From Desmonostoc vinosum HA7617-LM4 (GTDB taxonomy: Bacteria > Cyanobacteriota > Cyanobacteriia > Cyanobacteriales > Nostocaceae): a stretch of 64,000 nucleotides of DNA. Below the pieces are notes generated by a model, which was given only the letters and a program-made list of their open reading frames with translations, was not told the origin of the DNA and did no database searches. The DNA lies in contig JAHHHC010000008.1 in assembly GCA_019359515.1 (NCBI GenBank), forward strand, positions 1 through 64,000, written 5' to 3'. Positions 47,446 through 58,400 of this stretch are shown here, piece by piece. Both the position numbers and the translations under genes were made by a program. Positions within the stretch are counted from its first letter, which is position 1, and the number at the start of each line of letters is the position of its first letter.

Positions 47446-49110
47446 CTACAAAACTTTGCTCAAGTATTGATGCACAAATTGAACGCAGATTGAACCTTCA
47501 CCCACTCCAGAAGCGACGCGTTTCACTGACTTATGACGCACATCGCCGACGGCAAAAATACCAGGGACATTGGTTTCTAATAAATAAGGGCTACGTTCTA
47601 GTGTCCATCCCTTGATGCGCTGCCCATCACGTTGTAAATCCGGGCCAGTTAGAATGAAACCGCGATCGTCTCTTTGCACTATGCCATCTAACCAATCAGT
47701 ATTGGGAACTGCACCGATAAAAATAAATAGCGAAGTAGCAGGAACAGTTTGCTTTTCGCCCGTGAGTTTATTTTCTAGAACGATCGCTTCTAAACTTGTC
47801 TCGCCTTTAGCCTCGACGACACTAGTATAATTTTGTACTGTAATATTTGGTGTATTGGCAATTTGGTCAATTAAGTATTGCGACATACTGATAGTTAAAG
47901 ACTCGCCGCGTACCAACATCGTGACTTGGCGAGCGTACTTCGAGAAGTACATTGCGGCTTGTCCAGCTGAGTTGGCTCCACCGACAATATAGACATCTTC
48001 ATCTTTGCAACTTAAAGCTTCTGTTTGGGCCGCACCATAATAAACTCCTGCACCAGTCAGGCGATCGAGTCCTGGAACATCCAACCGTCGCCACGCTACA
48101 CCCAAAGCGAGAATTATTGTATGACAGCTAATTTCGCTACCATCAGCTAATTGTAAAAATCTATATGGATCGGCTACGCGAATTTCCTTAGCTTCTTGGG
48201 GTGTGAGAATTTCGACACCAAAACGCCTAGCTTGAGTTACAGCACGCCGCGCCAAATCTCCCCCACTTAAACCTACGGGAAAACCCAAGTAGTTTTCGAT
48301 ACGTGAGCTTGTACCAGCTTGTCCGCCTGGGGCTTCACGTTCAATTAACACCGTGCGTAAACCTTCGGAAGCGCCATACACCGCCGCCGCTAGACCAGCC
48401 GGGCCACCACCCACGATCACTAAGTCATAAAAAGGTTTTTCTGCTTGCGTTTGCAGCCCGATTTTTTCAGCAATTTGGATGTTATTTGGCTGTACAAGAT
48501 TGGAACCATCAGGAAAAATTACTAAGGGTAACTGCAACCTATCACACTTAGCATATTGGAATAATTGTTGTGCCTCCGTTGATAATTCAATATCCATCCA
48601 CTCATAAGGCACTTGATTGCGTGCTAGAAAATCTTTTACTTGGTGAGACTGAGGAGACCAACGATTACCAATCACCCGAATACCTGCAAACGGTGGGTGG
48701 AACGTTGCTTGCCAATCATCAAGTAAATCGTTGAGTACTGGGTATAATCGCTCTTCTGGGGGATCCCAAGGCTTCATTAAATAGTAATCAATACGTGTAG
48801 TATTAATAGCGCGGATGGCTGCATCAGTATCTGCGTAAGCGGTAAGCAAAGCACGTTTGGTATCAGGAAATATACTCATTGCCCGTTCTAGAAACTCAAC
48901 ACCAGACATCTGCGGCATTCTTTGATCTGCTAAAAATAGCGCTACAGGCTGGTTGCGTAGCTTAATTTGTTCCAGTGCTTCCAAAGCACTAGCACCAGAA
49001 TCAGCACGCAAGATCCGATAATTTTCTCCATATTTCTGCCGCAGATCCCGCGTCACAGCTTGTAAAACCTCAGGATCGTCGTCAACTGTTAGGATGACAG
49101 GTTTAGCCAT
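47446..49110 (-). CDS. Fused response regulator / thioredoxin-reductase-like flavoprotein
   Basis: The 554-residue protein has three parts. Residues about 1-130 form a receiver ([39 protein letters not shown]). Residues about 140-225 form a glutaredoxin-like domain. Residues about 230-550 form a FAD/NAD(P)H-binding reductase ([44 protein letters not shown]). Both dithiol sites are absent: the glutaredoxin-like part has [12 protein letters not shown] where CPxC would lie, and the reductase has YYGAAQTEA where CxxC would lie. It therefore cannot work as a classical thioredoxin reductase. It is followed at 5 bp by the hydrolase and preceded by a hybrid kinase on the same strand. Confidence 0.87.
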   Translation of the reverse strand: MAKPVILTVDDDPEVLQAVTRDLRQKYGENYRILRADSGASALEALEQIKLRNQPVALFLADQRMPQMSGVEFLERAMSIFPDTKRALLTAYADTDAAIRAINTTRIDYYLMKPWDPPEERLYPVLNDLLDDWQATFHPPFAGIRVIGNRWSPQSHQVKDFLARNQVPYEWMDIELSTEAQQLFQYAKCDRLQLPLVIFPDGSNLVQPNNIQIAEKIGLQTQAEKPFYDLVIVGGGPAGLAAAVYGASEGLRTVLIEREAPGGQAGTSSRIENYLGFPVGLSGGDLARRAVTQARRFGVEILTPQEAKEIRVADPYRFLQLADGSEISCHTIILALGVAWRRLDVPGLDRLTGAGVYYGAAQTEALSCKDEDVYIVGGANSAGQAAMYFSKYARQVTMLVRGESLTISMSQYLIDQIANTPNITVQNYTSVVEAKGETSLEAIVLENKLTGEKQTVPATSLFIFIGAVPNTDWLDGIVQRDDRGFILTGPDLQRDGQRIKGWTLERSPYLLETNVPGIFAVGDVRHKSVKRVASGVGEGSICVQFVHQYLSKVL

Positions 49111-49119
49111 AGCACCTCA

Positions 49120-49281
49120 ATTTCGGGGAGTGGGGAGTAGGGAGTGGGGAATAGAGTTTAGTTTACGATAATTTTTGAAAAATCTTGCTTCCATTCGATG
49201 AAATGAAGATGAGGGATGAGGGGGATGAGGGGGATGAGGGAGAAACTTTCTCCGCGTCCCCGCGTCTCCACTCCCCACTCC
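49120..49281. repeat. Heptad repeats between the hybrid kinase and the fused reductase
   Basis: GGGGAGTGGGGAGTAGGGAG (about 49125-49150), GATGAGGGGGATGAGGGGGA (about 49209-49245) and CTCCCCACTCCCTACTCCCC (about 49265-49310) occupy the spacer and reach into the last codons of the kinase. No gene is supported. Confidence 0.8.
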
Positions 49282-51417
49282 CTACTCCCCACTCCCTACT
49301 CCCTTCAAACTAGCAATAGCAGCAGTCAACTCTTCTGGTTGTATGGGTTTAGGTAGATGTTTCTGAAAACCTGCTGCCATTGCTCGATCGCGGTCTTCGT
49401 TTTTGGCATATGCTGTCAGGGCGATCGCAGGTATATTTCCTCCTTGTTCGGGTTTGAGGTTTCTGACTCGCCGAATCAGGCTATACCCATCTTCTATTGG
49501 CATCCCAATGTCACTAACTATGACATCTGGCCGGAATTGTTGCACTGCCTCAAATGCTTCTGCTGCGGATTCGGCAGATGCTGTAATTGCTCCATACTGT
49601 TCAAGCAGAAATACTAGGAATTCACGGGAATCTGTAGTATCTTCTACAACTAAAACACGGACTTGTGTGAGATCGGGTTCGCTATCTACTAACTCATCTT
49701 CCTCGTTGATCTCTGATTCGATGTGCAGTAGTGGTAGCATGAGCGCGAAAGTTGCTCCTTGGTCTTCACCAGGGCTAGTTGCGTTGACTGTACCTCCGTG
49801 TAACTCTGTTAAGTAGCGCACAATTGCTAATCCCAGTCCCAATCCACCATACATCCGAGTAGTAGAGGCATCAGCTTGGCGAAAGCGATCAAAGACGTAG
49901 GGTAGGAACTCGGTACTAATGCCTTTGCCTGTGTCACTGATTATAATTTGTCCCATCTCTCCAACCTTTTCTAACTTTACTTCCACGCGACCCCCAACAG
50001 GAGTAAACTTGATGGCATTGGAGAGAAGATTCCAAACAATCTGCTGGAGACGGTTAGGATCGCCAGCAACGGTGACTTTACCTTGGCGATTGGGTTGATC
50101 GAATACTGTTTGAATTTGAATTGATTTAGCGATCGCAGCTACACGCACTGTCTCGATCGCTGCTTCAATGATGAAAACTAAATTCACTGGCGAAATATTT
50201 AGGCTCAATTTACCGCGTAAAATGCGAGAAACATCTAATAAATCGTCAATGAGTTGAATCTGTAATTTAGCATTACGCTCAATAGTTGCTATGGCTTCAG
50301 CGGTTTTCTTTTCATCTAGCTTGCGGCTTTGTAGGAGTTTTGCCCAACCTAAGATGGGGTTGAGTGGTGAACGTAATTCGTGAGAGAGGACTGCTAAAAA
50401 CTCATCCTTGACCCGATTTGCTTCCTCTGCTTGAGTGCGTGCTACTTGCTCACGTTCTAATAATTCGGCTCGTTCTAATTCTGCCTGTTTGCGATCGCTA
50501 ATATCTCTTTGTACAGCTATCCAGTGGGTATACCAGCCTGTTTCATCTGACACAGGGACAATGCTGAGTTCTGCCCAAAACTGTGAGCCATCCTGGCAAT
50601 AATTAATTAACTCAACTTCTACTGATTCCCAACGCTTTAATGCTGAACAAATTTTATTTAACGCATCCCGTTGTGTATTTGGCCCTTGGAGTATACGAGG
50701 ATTTTTGCCTAGCACCTCTTGAGCGCTGTAACCAGTAATGCGAGTAAAGGCTTCGTTGACGTAAAGAATCCTGGGGCCGGGTTCATCCATCGGTTCAGCT
50801 TCGGTAATTATAATGGCATCATGAGCATTAACCACTACCGACTCTAGTAGTCTTAGCCTTTCTTCTGTTCGCTTGCGTTCAGTAATATCCTGTGCAGCAC
50901 CATAGACGTAAAGCACGTTTTCATGACCTTGACTCAATAATGGATATGCATAATTGCGAACCCAACGCACTTCACCACTCTTAGTGATAATGCGGTGTTC
51001 AAATACATCTGGTTGTCCTGAAAGCAGTTGCCTTACGTGTTGTAGAACAAACGGCACATCGTCTCGGTAAATTAGACTTTGCCAACCACGAGCGCTGACA
51101 TCCTCAATAGTGTATCCACAAACCCGGGTAAAGGCGTCATTAATGAGTTTAGGTACTAGTGTACCGTTGGTTCCCACCTGATAAACGTAAGTATAGTCTG
51201 AGGTAAGGTCACAAATAATACGATAATGTTCTTCGCGCTGACGCTGCGCTTCTTCCGTTGCTTGGAGTTCAGCTAAAGTTGTGCGGAGCTTCTCACAGTT
51301 TTCCTCAAGAATCAGGGCACTTTGGGGATGATGTTGTAGAAGTTGTGAATGGGCATATTGGTACAGCTCGGCTATCTGCTGCTTCACAATCTCTATTTGC
51401 TGAGCCAACTTGTCCAT
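49282..51417 (-). CDS. Hybrid histidine kinase (PAS-PAS-HisKA-HATPase-REC)
   Basis: The 711-residue soluble kinase has a helical N-terminus, two PAS/PAC units (about residues 70-185 and 190-315), HisKA with His346 in FLAVLSHELRSPLNP, an ATPase domain (NLLSNAIKFTP, DTGKGI, GGLGLGLAIVRYL) and a C-terminal receiver with Asp636 in VIVSDIGMPIEDG. It can pass phosphate to its own receiver and on to a partner. The next gene on the strand is a receiver-flavoprotein fusion 172 bp away, an obvious candidate partner. The last residues (LKGVGSGE) border a heptad repeat. Confidence 0.88.
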   Translation of the reverse strand: MDKLAQQIEIVKQQIAELYQYAHSQLLQHHPQSALILEENCEKLRTTLAELQATEEAQRQREEHYRIICDLTSDYTYVYQVGTNGTLVPKLINDAFTRVCGYTIEDVSARGWQSLIYRDDVPFVLQHVRQLLSGQPDVFEHRIITKSGEVRWVRNYAYPLLSQGHENVLYVYGAAQDITERKRTEERLRLLESVVVNAHDAIIITEAEPMDEPGPRILYVNEAFTRITGYSAQEVLGKNPRILQGPNTQRDALNKICSALKRWESVEVELINYCQDGSQFWAELSIVPVSDETGWYTHWIAVQRDISDRKQAELERAELLEREQVARTQAEEANRVKDEFLAVLSHELRSPLNPILGWAKLLQSRKLDEKKTAEAIATIERNAKLQIQLIDDLLDVSRILRGKLSLNISPVNLVFIIEAAIETVRVAAIAKSIQIQTVFDQPNRQGKVTVAGDPNRLQQIVWNLLSNAIKFTPVGGRVEVKLEKVGEMGQIIISDTGKGISTEFLPYVFDRFRQADASTTRMYGGLGLGLAIVRYLTELHGGTVNATSPGEDQGATFALMLPLLHIESEINEEDELVDSEPDLTQVRVLVVEDTTDSREFLVFLLEQYGAITASAESAAEAFEAVQQFRPDVIVSDIGMPIEDGYSLIRRVRNLKPEQGGNIPAIALTAYAKNEDRDRAMAAGFQKHLPKPIQPEELTAAIASLKGVGSGE

Positions 51418-51537
51418 AGTTACGGCAAACTTTTTGGTTTTCTACAACAAGCTACCTGTTGTTTTAGAGTTCGTCTTCTATCTACTGAGACAAATTTCAA
51501 TAACTGATTGAGGAGTAATAGAGAAAAAATTGATAAA

Positions 51538-52617
51538 CTACGGTTTTATCTGCCAAACTTTAACAGATTTATCACCGCTACCGCTATATAAAGTCTTCCC
51601 GTCACTACTCAATACAAGTCCATAAATGCCACCTGCATGTCCGGTAAGTTCCATAACTGATTTCCCTGTTTTGATGTCGCGTAATATGATTTCTCTGCCT
51701 AAACCACCAGTAACAAATGTTTTACTATCGGGACTTATAATTAACGCATCAATACTCGTACCCAACGAAAAATTATGAACTAGCTTTCCTGTTTTCAAGT
51801 CCCAAGCTTTGAAACTTTTACCATCTGTGCTTCTGACTCCACCAGATTGAAAGCTATCGTCATATCCACCACTGAGAAGCGTTTTACCATCATTACTAAC
51901 AGCAAGCGTAATTGGGGCTGATGCTTGCTCCGAGCCATTGATTAGGTCTTCTTTGTTGGGTAGTGGTGGGGTAAAGCTGCGTATTTGTTTACCTGTCACC
52001 AGACTCCAAACCCGAATTTTCCCCCCATTTTCCCCCCCGCTAAAGAGGGTTTTACTGTCACGACTAACTGCAAGTGCTGTTGTTTCTGCTCTCAGTATCC
52101 GGTCGATTTTTCGAGTTTTAAGATTCCGAAATTTGATACTTTGATCGCCGCTACCACTGATTAAAGTTTGTCCATCTAGGGTCAATAACATTGCTCTAAC
52201 CTCAGTTTTTTCCGTAATTGTGCGAATTTCCTTTCCTGTTTGCGTATTCCAAAATTTGATAGTGTTATCAAAGCTGCTACTAATTAGAGTTTGATCATCT
52301 GGAGTAATCACTATTGATTTGATGCGATCGCGGTGTCCAGTTAAAGTGTGAAGCAATGCACCTGTAGTGGGATTCCAAAGTTTGATTGTTTGATCATCGC
52401 TACCACTAGCAAGAACTTGACCGCTGGGAGAAAGGGTTAATGCACGGACAGGTTCGGTATGTCCTGATAAAGTTAATTTCAACCGCTTTGGTTGTTCAGT
52501 ATTCGTAGAAGTCTTAAGTATACTTGCTATACCCGGAAAGGTAGCAATCATACTCAAGGGTGTAGATAGGAAAAAACTAAGTAATGTTAAGGTTTTAAAT
52601 AGAATGGGTAATTTCAT
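51538..52617 (-). CDS. Exported WD40-repeat protein
   Basis: From ATG 52617 the protein has 359 residues. A hydrophobic signal segment (MKLPILFKTLTLLSFFLSTP) is followed by about seven WD40 blades, for example LTLSGHTEPVRALTLSPSG and DDQTIKLWNPTTG, with later blades such as SSDGKTLYSGSGDKSVKVW. The blades form one propeller that likely binds other proteins outside the cytoplasm. It starts 55 bp downstream of the peroxiredoxin-like gene, on the same strand. Confidence 0.85.
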   Translation of the reverse strand: MKLPILFKTLTLLSFFLSTPLSMIATFPGIASILKTSTNTEQPKRLKLTLSGHTEPVRALTLSPSGQVLASGSDDQTIKLWNPTTGALLHTLTGHRDRIKSIVITPDDQTLISSSFDNTIKFWNTQTGKEIRTITEKTEVRAMLLTLDGQTLISGSGDQSIKFRNLKTRKIDRILRAETTALAVSRDSKTLFSGGENGGKIRVWSLVTGKQIRSFTPPLPNKEDLINGSEQASAPITLAVSNDGKTLLSGGYDDSFQSGGVRSTDGKSFKAWDLKTGKLVHNFSLGTSIDALIISPDSKTFVTGGLGREIILRDIKTGKSVMELTGHAGGIYGLVLSSDGKTLYSGSGDKSVKVWQIKP

Positions 52618-52672
52618 GATGATATTGTTAAAGTGGAAATCTTTGTGAATCAAGTGCAAGGATAAACTCAAG

Positions 52673-53467
52673 TTACTTATAAGAAAAAGATAAGGGATTG
52701 CTCATATTTTCGGCAAAACCAAGAATACCGCGATCGCGATGTTCGTAAATTAATTTTCCTTGAGAATCAAAAAGAAACGTTCCTCCCCGTTGTGTCAAAT
52801 AAGATGAATCTGGTACATAAATATTCCAGTTGCTCAAAACTTCGGTCATGTTTCGCAGACGTAGGGTTGCTAGTTCAAAAGGACGCTGAAAGCCTTTTCC
52901 TCCAGCAGCTTTGAAAAACGAACCTTTTATTGGTGGTAAAGGTGTATCCCTGACAACTTCCTCATCAGCAATTAACTGAGGAGCTTTTTTATCACCTTTA
53001 TAACCCCGAAAAACTTCCTTCAGAGTTCCAGGACTACCCATCCCAGCACACATTAGTATTAAATTCAACCATGCTTTCTGTGACGTTGATAGCATGGGAA
53101 ATTGTATAGATAAACCGCGATAAAGACCTAAAAAAGCGTGAATTTCAGCATTGCTATCCACAAACAACCATTCTTGAGGAAATCCCGTATATTCACAAAA
53201 CTTGATCCCAGAATTGCGGTTTCCAATTCCAATAGCACGAATTGTGATTTCTCTTGCTTCGATCTCTTTTTTTTCTCTTTGCAGCCACCAAGCATATTCT
53301 AAATTATCAAAATCTCCCAACTGCGACCAAATAAGTACGAGCAATTTTGAAGTATTTGAGCAACCATCTAAAACAGGTTTAATCTTTCCATCACTAACTC
53401 GCAAGCGTTGAGTTTGATGCAAAATCGAGTAAACATCTGAAGAATTGGAGTGTGTTTGAGTATTCAT
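52673..53467 (-). CDS. Peroxiredoxin-like (AhpC/TSA, PXL2-type) protein
   Basis: The 264-residue protein looks like the AhpC/TSA antioxidant-like group. It has KLLVLIWSQLGDFDNLEYAW where a thioredoxin-fold strand and active-site loop would be. TRGG-type strand features follow (YLTQRGGTFLFDSQGKLIYEH), as in the last strand of PXL2 proteins. The expected TxxC peroxidatic motif after the first strand is replaced by WSQLGDFDN, so peroxidase activity is doubtful. It lies upstream of the WD40 gene on the same strand. The family call is by pattern only. Confidence 0.6.
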   Translation of the reverse strand: MNTQTHSNSSDVYSILHQTQRLRVSDGKIKPVLDGCSNTSKLLVLIWSQLGDFDNLEYAWWLQREKKEIEAREITIRAIGIGNRNSGIKFCEYTGFPQEWLFVDSNAEIHAFLGLYRGLSIQFPMLSTSQKAWLNLILMCAGMGSPGTLKEVFRGYKGDKKAPQLIADEEVVRDTPLPPIKGSFFKAAGGKGFQRPFELATLRLRNMTEVLSNWNIYVPDSSYLTQRGGTFLFDSQGKLIYEHRDRGILGFAENMSNPLSFSYK

Positions 53468-53526
53468 ATCTGAGTGATATTTACAATAGTATTATCATCT
53501 TTTTGAGTATATCTAAACGCAAGAAA

Positions 53527-54746
53527 ATGTCTAAGAACGATCTAGAACTTAGAATCAAGAGGTACTTTAAGCTTAGTTCACAACTTGCTGGGTTAGATAA
53601 TACACAATTGCATTCTTTGTTGGACGATAAACTGTTCCACATATAACTTGCATAGTTAGAGCGGGCAAGATGCCCACTCCACAAGAGTTTTATTTAATTT
53701 GATTATGTAATTTAGATGTTTTTTAGCTTAGTGAGTCGGGTACATCAAGTTCAAGTTCGGGGAGAAATTACACTATCGTTCTTGGGCAATCCAAAGTCTT
53801 TGTCAAACGCATTCCAGTTACGAATATCGAATATGAAAACCTGTTTTCTACCAAAAATCTGTATAACTTACCAACTTACTTTAATTACGGTGTGGGTTCT
53901 ATTGGTTTAGGTGTCTTCCGGGAACTTGTGACACACATCAAGACCACTAACTGGGTATTAGAAGGAGCGATCGCCTCATTTCCTTTAATGTACCATTATC
54001 GAATTATCCCATTCTTTGGGCAGCGTAGGGATATTGATATGGAAAATCACAAAAGCTTTATGGAGTATTGGGGTAATAATACGAGTATCGGGAATTATGT
54101 ATTGGATAGAGCCAATGCCAACTATGAATTAATTCTGTTTTTAGAGTACATACCTTATGTTCTAACAACATGGCTACAAGAAAACCCCAACAAACTTCAG
54201 AAATTCCTAGATGAATTACGCACGACAATTACCTTTTTGAGGACAAAGGGAATTATTCACTTCGACGCACATTTTTACAATATCCTCACAGACGGCAAGC
54301 AGACATATTTGACCGATTTTGGTTTGGTACTTGACAAAAGTTTTACGTTAACTAAAGACGAAAACTCTTTTTTTAAGCAGAATACATTTTATGACTACGG
54401 AGAAGTCTTGCGGAATCTTGGTCATCTGATTCGCTCATTGTATGATTTATGTTCTGAGAACGATAAACGCAGGATAATGGAAAAATATGACATCAACGCA
54501 GACTTAAAATCTTCTGAAGTGGGGTCTATATTACTCGACAATATTGAGCAGTTATGTGCTGATGGAGTCATGGATTTAGATAAGTTCTATGTTGTTAGTA
54601 TCGTCAAATACCGTAGCATTATTGTGCTGATGCAAAACTTCTTTGCTGATATGTACAAAAATAACAACAAGAACACAAAATTTCCTTATGCAAAACTACG
54701 ACAGTTGCTCGAAGAAACAGGATTTGTTCCTAGTAGCAACTACTAG
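53527..54746 (+). pseudogene. Kinase-like (protein/aminoglycoside kinase fold) gene split by a MITE
   Basis: The 5' part (53527-53629) reads MSKNDLELRIKRYFKLSSQL and HSLLDD, then stops inside the inserted element. The 3' part (53731-54746) continues SGTSSSSSGRNYTIVLGQSK, VFVKRIPVTNIEYENLF, LVTHIKTTNWVLEG, IIHFDAHFYNILTDG (HxDxxxxN catalytic loop) and LTDFGLVLD (DFG). Removing the element and one TA joins the two parts in one 372-codon frame (gac gat agt gag). The insertion thus removed the N-lobe nucleotide-binding region. A shortened product from ATG 53892 would lack the VFVKR lysine and is unlikely to be active. Confidence 0.85.
53628..53730. mobile_element. 103-bp MITE-like element, family A, copy 2 (in the kinase gene)
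   Basis: It runs from TAAACTGTTCCACATATAAC to GATGTTTTTTAGCTTA. The left end differs from the other copies by one base (TAAACT versus TAAGCT). Terminal TA on both sides behaves as a target-site duplication, because deleting one TA plus the interior restores the host reading frame. Confidence 0.88.
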
Positions 54747-54855
54747 GTAAATTTTTGTCCTAATTTGTCTATAGAGAAACGTTATAAATCTGGATCTATT
54801 GGTTTGGGTTTCTGCACCCAAACCTCTAAAAAGTATGTTTGGGTAGTTCATATAC

Positions 54856-55149
54856 TTAGAACATGAGATTGTGTTGATTATCCCAACACTTTTGATTGTG
54901 CCAATTTCTCCCAGTGTATTGACATTCTGAAGGATCACTTATCCAAGGGATTGATGTAGAATGCTGCGATATTTCTCCAAAAGTTAATGCTTTGGCGTTA
55001 TTCAAGAAGGTTAATAACATTAAAGTACAAATTGGTAAAGTAATTAAATATCCTGTAAATAGCAAAGTTTTACTCAAAGTCCAAAAAACTTTGGATTCTT
55101 GAGATTGCTGGCTATTTTTTGAACGAGATTTCACCTTAAATAAAAACAT
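54856..55149 (-). CDS. Small membrane-anchored protein of unknown function
   Basis: The 97-residue protein has a basic, Ser-rich start, one membrane helix (about residues 27-50, LLFTGYLITLPICTLMLLTF) and a short exterior tail. The tail has two Cys in a Trp/His-rich setting (SECQYTGRNWHNQKCWDNQH). The Cys/Trp-rich tail looks conserved rather than random, which is why it is called a gene. No function is known. It converges with the broken kinase gene. Confidence 0.5.
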   Translation of the reverse strand: MFLFKVKSRSKNSQQSQESKVFWTLSKTLLFTGYLITLPICTLMLLTFLNNAKALTFGEISQHSTSIPWISDPSECQYTGRNWHNQKCWDNQHNLMF

Positions 55150-55413
55150 AAACTAAGCTTCACAAATACCAGTTTGTACTAGCTAGAATTTCTACTTAAG
55201 AACATTATTCAAGCTATAAACTCTGATGTCAAAGGTTCAAGCAACGTCTTCTTGTAAATTTCAATATTTGGATGCTAAATAATCTGTTTAATGAAAATGT
55301 GTTGAAGAAACAGGCGATCGCTTCTATGTAAATTTCGGCAACAAGAGGCTTAGGAGTAGTGAACGGACTTCGACTTCGCTCAGTGAACGGACTTCGACTG
55401 CTATACATACCTA
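55150..55413. other. Spacer after the second CHAT gene
   Basis: No gene is supported. It contains a tandem GTGAACGGACTTCGACT(T) repeat (about 55360-55400) of the kind found scattered in Nostocales. A minus-strand frame of 84 codons here (55229-55483) has no signature and overlaps the CHAT coding end. Confidence 0.5.
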
Positions 55414-58400
55414 TTACTGCCATTCGCCAAGCAAGGTAAAACCCGCCCAAGAATAAGGATTGCGCCACTGTTCCTGTTGCCAAAGTTTGAGTTGTGCCGC
55501 CCTCAAAGCCGCCGCCGGAGATAACCCACGCTGCAACATCTCGCTGTAAAATTGCCTCATTAACAACGATGTCGCCTCATCATTCACATTCCACAAAGAC
55601 ACTACCACTCTTGCCGCGCCTGCATACATTAGTCCTCTTGTCAACCCAACTAATCCTTCTCCCTTAACTTCCTTACCCAAACCAGTTTCACAAGCACTCA
55701 ACACGACCAACTCGGCGGGAAAGTCGAGGTTGAAGATTTCCGCAAGTCGCAAAAAGCCTTTTTGCGGTTTACCTTGCTTATCTATCAGCGATAGTACAAT
55801 TCCTGATAACTCTGGGTTGGTGCTGTCTAGAAAACCATGGGTGGCAAAATGCAACATCCGGTATTGACTGAGTTGTTTATTGGTTGCCCAATTGTAGTTA
55901 GCGTCAAAGTCAAATGCTTGCAGTCTATCTGAAGGAATTAATTTGAGTATTTCCTGTGCCTCAGTGCGGGTGTTTTTCAGTCGTTCAATTTGACTAAGGT
56001 TGATGTTTCTTGCTGACCGATTGAGTGCAGACTGTTGTAATTCTATATCGAGATCATTATTGGTATTTGTAGATTTGCCTGTAACTCGTTCGTCCGATGC
56101 AGTAAATACGGGGTCAGCGAGGATGGCTAGAGTTTTCGGGGCTTTGGCGCGTGTTTTGAGTTGTTGGCGGATAATGGCAATAGTAGAGATAGAAGGCAAG
56201 CTGATTATTTCGTGGTTGACTACTAAGGGCTGATAATTTGACCCAGTTGCTGATTTTCCTGATGTTAACGCGGCAAAGGGAATGTATTGCAAAGCATCAT
56301 CACCGACAATTACTATACGTTGTTGTTCCAACTTGTCAGCCACAGGTGCAAGGATGAGTTTACTGAGTTCATCAGCAGCTTTGGCGGTTTCTTCTGGGGA
56401 AACTCCTTGCATCCCAGGATTTCGTAAGTAGTTATTGTATAAATTCTTGGCTAGTTTTTCTATTTGTTCACGTTTTGGTAGTTCGTAGGTATCAAGAGAA
56501 TTGGGTGTGACAACCCATAGATAACTGCGTTCTTCACCCAAGGAGTATTGCAACAGTAAAGTATTTTTATCAAGTTGTTGCTGAATTTCGCTCAAGGTTA
56601 GAGGTTGAGGATATTTTAGGTTTGCATACTCAGGGTTAGTGGCGCGGATTTTTACCTTTAGTTCTTGCTGTTGTTTGAGTAAGTTTTCAAGCTGTTGTTT
56701 AGTCTGTGCAACAAGTTGGTTAGGTGGTTCTTTTTGAGTTGATAATTGCGAGAGTTGTTTTTCTTTGGCATCAACTAGTAACTGTAAACGTTGTTCTTCT
56801 GCTAGGAGTTTGGGGTCAATATCTTTTTTGATATCGATGTTAGCTTCTGTTAATAGTTCGATGAGACTACGGGCACGAGAGCGATCGCTTGCTTGGAGTG
56901 CTAAAGCGTCGTATCCTTTGGATGGGTCTTTTTTGTGCAACTGCATCAGCAAGTCGATGTAGAATTTGTAAACGTCTTGCTTTGATGCAAAGTAAGAAGC
57001 ACGCAACTCTTGGCTATCAATCTTAGTGCGTAAATCTTCAATAATTTTAATTGCTGCTTCAACTTGGGTGAGGGCTTGTTGAAGGTTGCCTCGGTTGCGT
57101 TCTGTAAAGGCAATATTATAAAGGGTACTTGCTTGCGCTGCTCTGTAACCAACTGCACGCAATATGGGTAACGCCTGATTGTAAAAAGAGAGTGCTTTTT
57201 GCTTGTCTCCCAAATCGGAATAGACAGCGCCAATATTGACGAGGATAGAGGCTTCTCCTGCCCTGTAACCAATTGCGCGCGATATAGGTAATGCCTGATT
57301 GTAAAAAGAGAGTGCTTTTTGCTTATCTCCCAAATCGGAATAGACAGTGCCAATATCGCTGAGGGCAATAGCTTCTCCTTTCCTATCAACAATTGCACGT
57401 TTTATAGATAGGGCTTGATTGTAAAAAGAGAGTGCTTTTTGCTTGTCTCCCAAATCGGAATAGACAGCGCCAATACCATTAAGGGTTTCGGATTCCCTTT
57501 GTCTGTCACCAATTGCACGAGATATGGGTAATGCCTGATTGTAAAAAGAGAGTGCTTTTTGCTTGTCTCCCAAATCGGAATAGACAACACCAATATTGGT
57601 GAGAGTATTGGCTTCCCCTTCCTTGTTACCAACTGCACGAAATATGGGCAATGCTTGATTATAAAATGTTAGTGCCTTCTGCTTGTCTGCCAATGAATCA
57701 TAGACAAGACCAATATTGTTGAGGACAGTGGCCTCACCTGCTCTGTTACCGACTGTACGATGTATAGCTAATGCCTGATTGTAAAAAGAGAGTGCTTTTT
57801 GCTTGTCTCCCAAATCATCGTAGACAAGACCAATATTATTAAGGGTAGTGGCTTCGCCTTCTATATAACCGACTGCACGCAATATTGGTAATGCTTGATT
57901 ATAAAAGGAGAGTGCTTTTTGCTTGTCTCCCAAATCATCGTAGACATTGCCAATATTAGCGAGGGTGGCGGCTTCCCCTCGCCTGTCACTAGTTGCACGT
58001 CTTAGGGGTAATGCCTGATTGTAAAAGGAGAGTGCTTTTTGCTTATCTCCCAAATCTGAGTAAACACTACCAATATTGTTGAGGGTAGTGGCTTCTCCTT
58101 GCCTGTCACTAGTTGCACGATCTATAGTTAATGTCTGATTGAAAAATGAGAGTGCTTTTTGCTTGTCTCCCAATGAGTTGTAGACAAGACCAATATTATT
58201 GAGGGTAGTGGCTTCCCCTCGCTTGTTTCCGACTGCACGAGAGATAGGTAATGCCTGATTGAAAAATGAGAGTGCTTTTTGCTTGTCTCCCAATGAATCG
58301 TAGACAAGACCAATATTGTTGAGGATAATGGCTTCCCCTCGTCTGTCACTAACTGCACGAGAGATAGGTAATGCCTGACTGTAAAATGAGAGTGCTTTTT

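Noticed and set aside
53716-53910. 64-codon plus-strand frame after the family A element
   Set aside because: It is the wrong frame of the kinase-like gene; the frame with VFVKRIPVTNIEYENLF is the conserved one.
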